DNA from: Erythrobacter sp. HKB08
GTDB lineage: Bacteria; Pseudomonadota; Alphaproteobacteria; Sphingomonadales; Sphingomonadaceae
NCBI RefSeq assembly: GCF_004114695.1
Contig: NZ_CP035310.1
Span: 1,409,501 to 1,473,500, forward strand
DNA length: 64,000 bases
Direction: 5' to 3'
Shown here: piece by piece, positions 43,403 through 50,372 of the stretch
Layout of the letters: every line of letters begins with the position of its first letter
Numbering within the stretch: the stretch's first letter is position 1
Notes under the pieces: model-generated
What the model saw: only the letters and a program-made list of their open reading frames with translations
The model's database searches: none
What the model was told of the DNA's origin: nothing
Translations under genes and position numbers: made by a program

Positions 43403-44773
43403 ATGAGTGCGCACGACCATTCGGGTTTCGTCGGGGCCAAATCGCGCCCGCCGCAAAGTGATGTCTCGCCGGCCGTCGGGCTGGTGGGCCTCGCCGGGCT
43501 ATTCGCGTGGATCCTGTTCTGCAGGAATTACGCGGGGTTTGCCGAGATGTTCGACTTGCCGGGGCCGCGTGCCCCGATGTCCGGACCCTATGCGGCCATC
43601 GCAGCGCTGTTTTTCTCGGCCGGACCGATGGTCGCATGGTCGCTGTTCGTCGAGAAAGTCCATCGCAGGGCATCGACCGGCATCGACTGGGACGCACCGC
43701 GCCCGGTCGGGCAGGACCTGTCGACATCGCTGGTCAAGGTAACGGGGCTCTACGCGACTTTCGCCATCATCGGCGGGCTCTACTGCCTTGCGCGGTGGTA
43801 CTGGCAGGGACAGTACCAGTTCGCGATGGAGATCATCTTCGCGGCGGCAGCCCCCGTCATCCTGCTGACCGTCCCCTACGTCCTGTGGATCGACCGCTAC
43901 ATGGTCCAGCCGCGCGACCATGCGTGGCATTTCGGAGCGATGCTCCTCGGCCGCGACGGCTGGGAGCTCGAAGAGGTCAAACGCCATTGGCGCGCGTGGA
44001 TCATCAAGGGCTTCTTCAGCGCCTTCATGATTTCGATCGTCCCGGGCGGCTTCGCCTTCATCGTCGAGAACAATGTCGAAGGCATCCTGGCCGACCCGGT
44101 GAGGCTTGCTCAGCTGTGCATCGAACTGCTGTTCGTGATCGACGTGCAAATCGGCACGGTCGGCTATCTCGTCACCATGCGCCCGCTCGATGCGCATATT
44201 CGCAGCGGCAACCCGTTCCTGTCGGGCTGGCTCGCCGCGCTCATCTGCTATCCGCCACTGGTCTATGCCTTCATGGGGCAGGGCGGGATGATCGCCTACG
44301 AGGTCAACGCTGCAGGCTGGGCGCACTGGTTCTACGGAAGCCCGGTGCTGCTCTACGGCTGGGGCGCGCTGCTGGTGTTCCTGACCGGAATCTACGCATG
44401 GGCAACAGTCGCCTTCGGCCTGCGCTTCTCGAACCTGACCTATCGCGGCGTCATCACCAACGGGCCCTACCGTTGGACTCGCCACCCGGCCTATGTGTCG
44501 AAGAACCTCTTCTGGTGGTGCGCGGTGATGCCGTTCTTCGTCACCAGCGGTTCGCTGACCGACGTCATCCGCAACACCTTCTTCCTCGGCTGCGTGAGTG
44601 CCATCTACTACTGGCGCGCCAAGACCGAGGAGGCGCACCTGCTTGGCGAGGATCCCAAGTACCGCGAATACCACGCGTGGATGGAGCACAACGGCCTCAT
44701 CACCGCTCCGCTAGCGCGCTTGGCGCGGATGTTGGCGCCGCGCGGACAGGCTGTCGCCCAACCGGCGGAGTAG
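43403..44773 (+). CDS. ICMT-like membrane methyltransferase with a long N-terminal membrane domain
   Basis: 456 residues, about ten to eleven membrane segments. The last 120 residues match the isoprenylcysteine carboxyl methyltransferase/PEMT type: ITNGPYRWTRHPAYVSKNLFWW, and RAKTEEAHLLGEDPKYREYHAWM with the conserved E-E and R-Y. The first 330 residues form a separate multi-helix part (FAWILFCRNYAGFAEMF, VDRYMVQPRDHAWHFGAML) that I do not recognise. Normal ICMT proteins are about 200 residues, so this is a fusion or extended version. Substrate unknown. Confidence 0.83.
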   Translation: MSAHDHSGFVGAKSRPPQSDVSPAVGLVGLAGLFAWILFCRNYAGFAEMFDLPGPRAPMSGPYAAIAALFFSAGPMVAWSLFVEKVHRRASTGIDWDAPRPVGQDLSTSLVKVTGLYATFAIIGGLYCLARWYWQGQYQFAMEIIFAAAAPVILLTVPYVLWIDRYMVQPRDHAWHFGAMLLGRDGWELEEVKRHWRAWIIKGFFSAFMISIVPGGFAFIVENNVEGILADPVRLAQLCIELLFVIDVQIGTVGYLVTMRPLDAHIRSGNPFLSGWLAALICYPPLVYAFMGQGGMIAYEVNAAGWAHWFYGSPVLLYGWGALLVFLTGIYAWATVAFGLRFSNLTYRGVITNGPYRWTRHPAYVSKNLFWWCAVMPFFVTSGSLTDVIRNTFFLGCVSAIYYWRAKTEEAHLLGEDPKYREYHAWMEHNGLITAPLARLARMLAPRGQAVAQPAE

Positions 44774-44777
44774 GGCC

Positions 44778-45077
44778 TTACAGCTCCGTACCCTCGTCGG
44801 TTGCGTACATGCGGATGTTCCGGCTCGGCTGGCCGAACTGTTGCATAGCTTCCTGGAACTTCGCCATGTGCGCCGACTGGGAATGGGCCTGGAGCGCTTC
44901 CTGGTCGCGCCAGCGTTCGTAGAGGACGAGGACGTTCGGGTCGCTCAGGTCCTGCGCGAATGTGTAGTCGATGCAACCATCCTCGGCGCGCGAAGCTTCG
45001 ACCATTTCGATAATCGCATCGCGCGCATGCTCGAGCACGCCTTCATCGAGTGTAATCGTACCGTTGATCTGGATCAT
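44778..45077 (-). CDS. Antibiotic biosynthesis monooxygenase (ABM) domain protein
   Basis: 99 residues, dimeric ferredoxin-like fold. INGTITLDEGVLEHARDAIIEMVEASRAEDGCIDYTFAQ and VLVLYERWRDQEALQAHSQSAHMAKF match YgiN/ABM quinol-monooxygenase-like proteins. The start is at ATG 45077; the long frame upstream is inside gshA. It sits 17 nt after gshA, on the same strand, so probably the second gene of that operon. Physiological substrate unknown. Confidence 0.88.
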   Translation of the reverse strand: MIQINGTITLDEGVLEHARDAIIEMVEASRAEDGCIDYTFAQDLSDPNVLVLYERWRDQEALQAHSQSAHMAKFQEAMQQFGQPSRNIRMYATDEGTEL

Positions 45078-45094
45078 GGCGTCTCTCCCCGCTG

Positions 45095-46465
45095 TCAGAA
45101 GCTGTACTTGTAGACCCGCTTGATGTCGCCGGCCCATTCGCCGTGATACTTGTCGAGCAGGCGCTGTGCCGGAACCTTGCCGCTTGCGACGATCTCGTCG
45201 AGCGTTTCGAGGAAGCCGGTCTCGTTGTCGCCGCTCGTATTCAGCCGCGCGCGGTTCGACAGGCCGAGGCGCGCGATTTCGAGGATGTCCTTGCCCAGAT
45301 CGCGCATCGTGCCGCCCCGCGGGAGCGGGGTGTCGAGCGCGTGCTTGGGAACCGCGTTGCGCAGTTCCTCGCGTTCCTCGACGCTCCAGTGCTTGACCCG
45401 GTCCCATGCTGCATCGAGCGCAGTCTGGTCGTAGAGCAGGCCGACCCAGAAGGCGGGCAGGGCGCAGATGCGGCTCCACGGCCCGCCATCGGCTCCGCGC
45501 ATTTCAAGGAAGCTTTTCAGGCGTACTTCGGGGAATGCGGTCGAGAGATGGTCCCACCAGTCGCTCGCAGTCGGCTTTTCTCCGGGTAGGGCGGGCAGCT
45601 TGCCGTCGAGGAAGTCGCGGAAGCTCTGGCCGGCTGCGTCGATATATTTGCCGTCGCGGAAGACGAAATACATCGGCACGTCGAGCATGTAGTCGACCCA
45701 GCGTTCGTAGCCGAAGTCCTCGTCGAACACGAAGGGCAGCATGCCGGTGCGATGCGGGTCGGTGTCGGACCAGATGTGGCTGCGATAGGAAAGGTAGCCG
45801 TTGGGCTTGCCCTCGGTGAACGGCGAATTGGCGAACAGCGCGGTCGCCAGCGGCTGGAGCGCAAGGCCGGTGCGGAACTTCTTCGCCATGTCGGCTTCGC
45901 TCGAATAGTCGAGGTTCACCTGGATGGTGCAGGTGCGCAGCATCATGTCGAGGCCGAGGCTGCCGACGCGCGGCATGTGCCGCATCATGATCTCGTAGCG
46001 CCCCTTGGGCATGATCGGCAGCTCTTCGCGCGTCTTGTCGGGCCACATGCCGAGGCCGAGGAAGCCGACGCCGCAGCGCTCTCCGATTTCCTTGACCTGC
46101 GAAAGGTGCCTGCCGGTTTCCGCGCAGGTCTGGTGCAGGTTTTCAAGCGGTGCGCCGGATAGTTCGAGCTGGCCTGCCGGTTCGAGGCTGACCGTGCCGT
46201 CTTCGCCCTTCATGGCGATGACCTTGCCGTTTTCCTCGATCGGCTCCCAACCGAAATCGCGCAGGTTCATCAGGATGTCGCGGATGCCGCAAGGCTCGTC
46301 ATAGGATGGCGCGTGAAAGTCGTCGCGCTTGTAGACCAGCTTCTCGTGTTCGGTGCCTATCCGCCAGGCATCTTTCGGCTTCTCGCCAGCCTGCATCGGA
46401 GCGACGAGTTGGTCGCGGCTCTCGATGATGGGGTCTTCGGCCCCCGAACTCTCCCGTGTGCTCAT
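45095..46465 (-). CDS. gshA: Glutamate-cysteine ligase, plant/alphaproteobacterial type
   Basis: 456 residues. WRIGTEHEKLVYKRDDFHAPSY near the N-terminus, VSLEPAGQLELSGAPL, MPKGRYEIMMRHMPRVG and MLRTCTIQVNLDYSSEADM are the conserved blocks of this family. It joins glutamate and cysteine in the first step of glutathione synthesis. ATG 46465 (MSTRESSG) preferred; the first in-frame start at 46507 adds 14 residues of doubtful quality. Upstream is the rsmE gene on the same strand, 96 bp away. Confidence 0.94.
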   Translation of the reverse strand: MSTRESSGAEDPIIESRDQLVAPMQAGEKPKDAWRIGTEHEKLVYKRDDFHAPSYDEPCGIRDILMNLRDFGWEPIEENGKVIAMKGEDGTVSLEPAGQLELSGAPLENLHQTCAETGRHLSQVKEIGERCGVGFLGLGMWPDKTREELPIMPKGRYEIMMRHMPRVGSLGLDMMLRTCTIQVNLDYSSEADMAKKFRTGLALQPLATALFANSPFTEGKPNGYLSYRSHIWSDTDPHRTGMLPFVFDEDFGYERWVDYMLDVPMYFVFRDGKYIDAAGQSFRDFLDGKLPALPGEKPTASDWWDHLSTAFPEVRLKSFLEMRGADGGPWSRICALPAFWVGLLYDQTALDAAWDRVKHWSVEEREELRNAVPKHALDTPLPRGGTMRDLGKDILEIARLGLSNRARLNTSGDNETGFLETLDEIVASGKVPAQRLLDKYHGEWAGDIKRVYKYSF

Positions 46466-46561
46466 GGCAACGGCCCTAGGCGCGAGAGATTGTTGAGAAA
46501 AGTGCAAATTGCATTCTGCAACGGGTAGTCAATCTTGCGCGCCGCAGGCTCGGACCCATTC

Positions 46562-47308
46562 TCAGGCCCAATCCCCGCGCGAGGCCATCCATGCCGAGAT
46601 TGCCGCAATCGCCGCCGTTTCGCCGCGCAGAATGCGAGGGCCAAGGGAAATGGCTTTGGCCTCGGGATGGGCGCGGATCAGCTCGCGCTCCGCATCGTCG
46701 AAACCGCCTTCCGGGCCGATCAGCAGGCCGGCCGGGCCGTCGTGCGCTGCAAACGCTTCGAGTGCCGGCTGGCCGCCCAATTCGTCGGCAAAATAAAGCG
46801 CGCGGCCCGTCGGCCATTCGCGCAGCAGTGTTCCGAGCTTTTCGACCCCGGCAATGTCGGGGAGCGCTGTGCGTGCGCATTGTTCGGCTGCTTCAGTCAC
46901 GATCGTCCGGGCGCGATCGAGATTGAGCTTGTCCGCCACGCAGCGCCGCGTGACGACAGGTGCGATCCTCGCCACTCCGAGCTCGGTCGCCTTCTCGAGC
47001 ACAAGGTCGAAGCGGTCCTTCTTGAGCAGGGCGGGGCAGAGCCAGAAATCCGGCACACTCTCGCGTTCGCGCAGTTTTTCGACCACCGACAGCTCGATGC
47101 GCCGCTTTCCCGCAGAAGCGACTTTCGCGGCCCATTCGCCGGTCTGGTTGTCGCAAAGGATCACAGCATCGCCTTCGCCGACACGCATGACCCGCGAAAG
47201 ATAATGCGCCTGATTACCTTCGACCGGCACTGAGCCGCCTTCCTCGAGCCGCTGCTCGACGAACAGGCGCGGTGCGCTGCGGGGCGGCCAGGCGGGTGTC
47301 GCGGGCAT
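46562..47308 (-). CDS. rsmE: 16S rRNA (uracil-1498-N3)-methyltransferase
   Basis: 248 residues. N-terminal PUA-like part with HYLSRVMRVGEGDAVIL. The SPOUT knot is at the end: GLLIGPEGGFDDAERELI and SLGPRILRGETAAIAAI, both RsmE signatures. Uses SAM to methylate U1498. It is divergent from ubiA with 38 bp between start codons. Confidence 0.95.
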   Translation of the reverse strand: MPATPAWPPRSAPRLFVEQRLEEGGSVPVEGNQAHYLSRVMRVGEGDAVILCDNQTGEWAAKVASAGKRRIELSVVEKLRERESVPDFWLCPALLKKDRFDLVLEKATELGVARIAPVVTRRCVADKLNLDRARTIVTEAAEQCARTALPDIAGVEKLGTLLREWPTGRALYFADELGGQPALEAFAAHDGPAGLLIGPEGGFDDAERELIRAHPEAKAISLGPRILRGETAAIAAISAWMASRGDWA

Positions 47309-47346
47309 GGCTTTGCACTAGGCCCGCCCGGCGCTAGGGAGCAAGC

Positions 47347-48255
47347 GTGAACGAACAGATCGTCCCCGACAGCGAACATCGCGGCCTCGTCGCCCGGCTC
47401 CCGCAAGTTCCGAGAGACCTTGCACAATTGGCGCGATTCGACCGGCCGATTGGCTGGTGGCTCCTGTTTTGGCCCTGCGTCTGGGGCGTGTGGCTGGCCG
47501 GTGCGGGCTGGCAGTTCGCCATGCTCGGCTGGCTGTTGCTGGGCAGCATTGCAATGCGGGGCGCGGGCTGCGTCTACAACGACATCGTCGATGCCGATCT
47601 CGACCGGAAAGTCGCGCGCACAGCCGTTCGCCCGGTCGCAAGCGGGCGCATATCGAAAAAGGTGGCCTGGGGCTGGCTACTCGCGCTGTGCCTCGTCGGA
47701 CTGGTCGTACTGCTGCAACTGCGCCTGGAGGCACAGATCGTCGCGCTGGCGAGCATCGTACTGGTTGCGGCCTATCCCTTCATGAAGCGGATCACCTGGT
47801 GGCCGCAGGCATGGCTCGGGATGGTCTTCACATGGGGGCTGCTGGTCGGCTGGACCCAGTTTCGCACCGACAATCTCGATGCGCTGGCGGCGATCTATCT
47901 CGGCTCGGCGCTGTGGGTCATCGGCTACGACACGATCTATGCGCTACAGGACCGGGAAGACGATGCGCTGGTCGGCATCCGGTCGAGCGCGCTGCGCCTC
48001 GGCTCCAAAGTGAAGGCAGGCGTGGCGATGTTCTACGCCGCCACCCTTGCGCTCTGGGGGCTGGGCTTTTGGCTGCTGCGCGAGGACTGGATCGCATTGC
48101 TGACGCTGCTGCCGGTCGCAATGCATCTCGGCTGGCAGGTGGTAACGCTCGATGCCGACGATCCGGACAATCCGCTCGAGCGGTTCCGTTCGAACCGCTG
48201 GGCAGGCGCATTAATGGCGGCAGCCTGCTTCGTCGTCGGCAACGCAGGAGCCTGA
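47347..48255 (+). CDS. ubiA: 4-hydroxybenzoate polyprenyltransferase
   Basis: 302 residues, about eight to nine membrane helices. First Asp-rich motif VYNDIVDADLDRKVARTAVRPVASGRIS and second motif YDTIYALQDREDDALVGIRSSA. LARFDRPIGWWLLFWPCVWG is the typical opening helix. It attaches the prenyl chain to 4-hydroxybenzoate in ubiquinone synthesis, which feeds the respiratory chain whose oxidase lies in this window. Start GTG 47347. The next gene starts 3 nt after the stop. Confidence 0.95.
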   Translation: MNEQIVPDSEHRGLVARLPQVPRDLAQLARFDRPIGWWLLFWPCVWGVWLAGAGWQFAMLGWLLLGSIAMRGAGCVYNDIVDADLDRKVARTAVRPVASGRISKKVAWGWLLALCLVGLVVLLQLRLEAQIVALASIVLVAAYPFMKRITWWPQAWLGMVFTWGLLVGWTQFRTDNLDALAAIYLGSALWVIGYDTIYALQDREDDALVGIRSSALRLGSKVKAGVAMFYAATLALWGLGFWLLREDWIALLTLLPVAMHLGWQVVTLDADDPDNPLERFRSNRWAGALMAAACFVVGNAGA

Positions 48256-48258
48256 GCC

Positions 48259-48882
48259 ATGTGCAATCTCTACCGCATGACCAAGAACGCCGACGAGGTC
48301 GCCAAGTGGTTCGATGCGATCAACGAGATGGGCGGCGCGAATTTCGGCAGCGAAGTCTATCCCGGCTATCCCGGCGCAGTGATCGCGGACGGCAAGCTAA
48401 CGAAGATGAGCTGGGGCTTCCCGCTGCAGATGAAAGGCAAGAACGGCCAGCCGCTGAAGCCCAAGCCGGTCAACAACACCCGCACCGACAAGCTCGACAG
48501 CTTCTTCTGGCGCTACAGTTTCGAGGAACGCCGCTGCCTCCTCCCGCTGACCGCATGGGCCGAGGCGGAGGGGACGAAGGGGGCCAAGACCCGAAGCTGG
48601 CTTTCGATCCCCGGCGCCGAACTGTTCGCCTGCGCGGCGATTTGGCGGGACACCGATGAATGGGGCCCCGCCTACTCGATGGTGATGACCGATGCGGCAG
48701 GCGTCGCAGCCGAGGTGCACACCCGCATGCCGGTCATCCTTGCGCCGGACGACTATGCCGTCTGGACGGGCGGCGAGCCTGCCGAGGCGCGTGCTCTCTG
48801 CCGGCCTTGGGAAGGCGACCTCGAGATCGACCGGACCGACCAGCCCTGGTCGGGCGGGGCCTCGCAGGCTTCGCTGCTTTGA
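48259..48882 (+). CDS. SOS response-associated peptidase (SRAP/HMCES/YedK family)
   Basis: 207 residues. Cys2 directly after the initiator Met (MCNLYRM) is the residue that crosslinks to abasic DNA. NTRTDKLDSFFWRYSF gives the Asn and Arg of the family (in place of NARAET), LLPLTAWAEAEG has the active-site Glu, and VHTRMPVIL has the His. Shields abasic sites in single-stranded DNA. It is 3 nt behind ubiA. Confidence 0.93.
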   Translation: MCNLYRMTKNADEVAKWFDAINEMGGANFGSEVYPGYPGAVIADGKLTKMSWGFPLQMKGKNGQPLKPKPVNNTRTDKLDSFFWRYSFEERRCLLPLTAWAEAEGTKGAKTRSWLSIPGAELFACAAIWRDTDEWGPAYSMVMTDAAGVAAEVHTRMPVILAPDDYAVWTGGEPAEARALCRPWEGDLEIDRTDQPWSGGASQASLL

Positions 48883-48915
48883 CGGCGGGCGAAAAGCGGT
48901 TCGCGGATCAGCGGC

Positions 48916-49287
48916 TCATTCATAGCTGACCACCTCGAATTCGATCCCGTCCCAGTCGAAGAAATAGAACCGGCGGCCCGGCTCATAGTCATCGTGTCCG
49001 AAAGGCTCGAGGCCCGCGTCCGCGACAATGGTTTCCGCCGCGTCGAGGTCGTCCACCAGCAGTCCGACGTGATTGAGCGGCTGCCCCTTGCTGAACCGTT
49101 CCCGCGCCTCGCCGTCGGTGTAGAGAGCGAGGTAGGTCGTCTCGTCGCCGACATGGATTGTCTTGCCGCCTAGTTGCGATGGTCCGCGCCAGCGCTCGTG
49201 CCAACCAAGCAGGCGCGTGAAGAGCGCTGCGCTGCGCTCGGGGTCGGATACGGTAAGATTGGCGTGTTCGATCTGGCCTTTCGGCAT
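48916..49287 (-). CDS. VOC (glyoxalase/dioxygenase) superfamily protein, SoxR-box promoter
   Basis: 123 residues with the repeated beta-alpha-beta-beta-beta units of the VOC fold: IEHANLTVSDPERSAALFTRLLGWHERW and PLNHVGLLVDDLDAAETIVADAGL, ending GRRFYFFDWDGIEFEVV. His8 of IEHANL, His of LNHVGL and the late Glu are in metal-ligand positions. Start ATG 49287. Its upstream region, shared with divergent soxR, holds a SoxR box in the -35/-10 spacer, so redox-cycling stress should induce it. Substrate unknown. Confidence 0.88.
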   Translation of the reverse strand: MPKGQIEHANLTVSDPERSAALFTRLLGWHERWRGPSQLGGKTIHVGDETTYLALYTDGEARERFSKGQPLNHVGLLVDDLDAAETIVADAGLEPFGHDDYEPGRRFYFFDWDGIEFEVVSYE

Positions 49288-49351
49288 GATGACGCTCCTT
49301 GCGTTGCGCGAGAAGAAGCCCCTCGCGAATCGGGCGTCCATAGAAATGGAA

Positions 49352-49369
49352 CCTCAAGTAAGGTTGAGG
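49352..49369. promoter_or_regulatory. SoxR box
   Basis: CCTCAAGTAAGGTTGAGG is an inverted repeat with the same half-sites (CCTCAA...TTGAGG) and length as the E. coli soxS operator. On the minus strand it follows TTGACC (49373-49368) and sits in a spacer of about 19 bp before a weak -10 (CATTTC), the long-spacer design that MerR-family activators correct. It lies between the VOC gene and soxR. Confidence 0.82.
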
Positions 49370-49398
49370 TCAAACGCTTTCTGCGCTAGCTTATGCGA

Positions 49399-49848
49399 AT
49401 GACCGGAAAATCGAGCACGGATCTGCTTCCCATTGGGGAGCTCGCACGGCGAACGGGCCTGTCGGTCTCGGCGATCCGCTTCTACGAGGAGAAGGGCCTG
49501 ATTGAGGCGCTGCGCACGAGCGGCAACCAGCGCCGCTTCCTGCGCTCCGATATCCGGCGGCTGAGTTTTATCCTCATAGCACAGCAGCTCGGCCTCTCGC
49601 TGTCGGCGATCGAGGAGGAGCTGAAGCGGCTCCCTCAGGGACGCAATCCTACCGCGCGCGACTGGCGTGCGATCAGCCGCTCGATCCGGGGCGAGATCGA
49701 TGCGAAGATCACCATGCTCCAGCGCACGCGCGACCAGCTCGACGGCTGTATCGGGTGCGGTTGCCTCAGCTTGAAGAAGTGCCGCCTCTACAATACGGAA
49801 GACCGGCTCGCGTCGGAAGGGCCGGGGCCGCGGCAGGTGCTGCGCTAG
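49399..49848 (+). CDS. soxR: Redox-sensitive transcriptional activator SoxR
   Basis: 149 residues. MerR-type N-terminus PIGELARRTGLSVSAIRFYEEKGLI, a dimerisation helix, then the [2Fe-2S] motif CIGCGCLSLKKC (Cys117, 120, 122, 128), nearly the numbering of E. coli SoxR. It senses superoxide or redox-cycling compounds. No soxS neighbour is present, so it probably activates the divergent VOC gene directly, as in non-enteric bacteria. ATG 49393 is an alternative start. Its stop shares CTAG with the phosphatase gene. Confidence 0.95.
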   Translation: MTGKSSTDLLPIGELARRTGLSVSAIRFYEEKGLIEALRTSGNQRRFLRSDIRRLSFILIAQQLGLSLSAIEEELKRLPQGRNPTARDWRAISRSIRGEIDAKITMLQRTRDQLDGCIGCGCLSLKKCRLYNTEDRLASEGPGPRQVLR

Positions 49849-50372
49849 CTTTCCGGACCGAGCGCCGGGTCCAGATCGCGCGGCCGCTTGAAGTGGACGA
49901 GCTTGCCGCAATCCTTCGCCAAGTCGGACCAGTCGTCGATCCGAAGCTCGAACACGGCATAGGTCGCCGTCGGATACTTGGTCGCCGCCTCGTCGAATTC
50001 CGGCGTCTCGGATTCCGGCGGGACGAGCGTGTAGAGCATTTCCTGGAGGCCGGGATTGTGGCCAGCGATTAGGACGGCATCGGCATCGCCCGCATGCTCC
50101 TGGATGACTTCTATGATGGTCGCAGGATCGGCGAGATACAGCCGCTCATCCCAAGTCGCTTCGACATCGGGAAGGGCGTTCTCGAGCGTGCGCTTGACCC
50201 GCTCGGCCGGGCTGGCGAGCACCATGTCCCACTCCTGCCCATGCTCGCGGATGTGCCGTCCGATCAGCGTTGCGCCCTTGCGCCCGCGATCGTTGAGCCC
50301 GCGATCGAAATCGCGTTTGCCAACGTCGTCCCAATCGGACTTGGCATGGCGCAGCAGGCCGAGTGTCTTCAC
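49845..50372 (-). CDS. Histidine phosphatase family protein (SixA-like)
   Basis: 175 residues. Catalytic RHA motif TLGLLRHAKSDWDD, then ASPAERVKRTLE and the second His in VLIAGHNPGLQEML. Branch-2-like short SixA type, acting on phosphohistidine or other phosphoesters; substrate unknown. ATG 50372 overlaps the stop of the upstream helicase gene as ATGA. Confidence 0.92.
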   Translation of the reverse strand: MKTLGLLRHAKSDWDDVGKRDFDRGLNDRGRKGATLIGRHIREHGQEWDMVLASPAERVKRTLENALPDVEATWDERLYLADPATIIEVIQEHAGDADAVLIAGHNPGLQEMLYTLVPPESETPEFDEAATKYPTATYAVFELRIDDWSDLAKDCGKLVHFKRPRDLDPALGPES

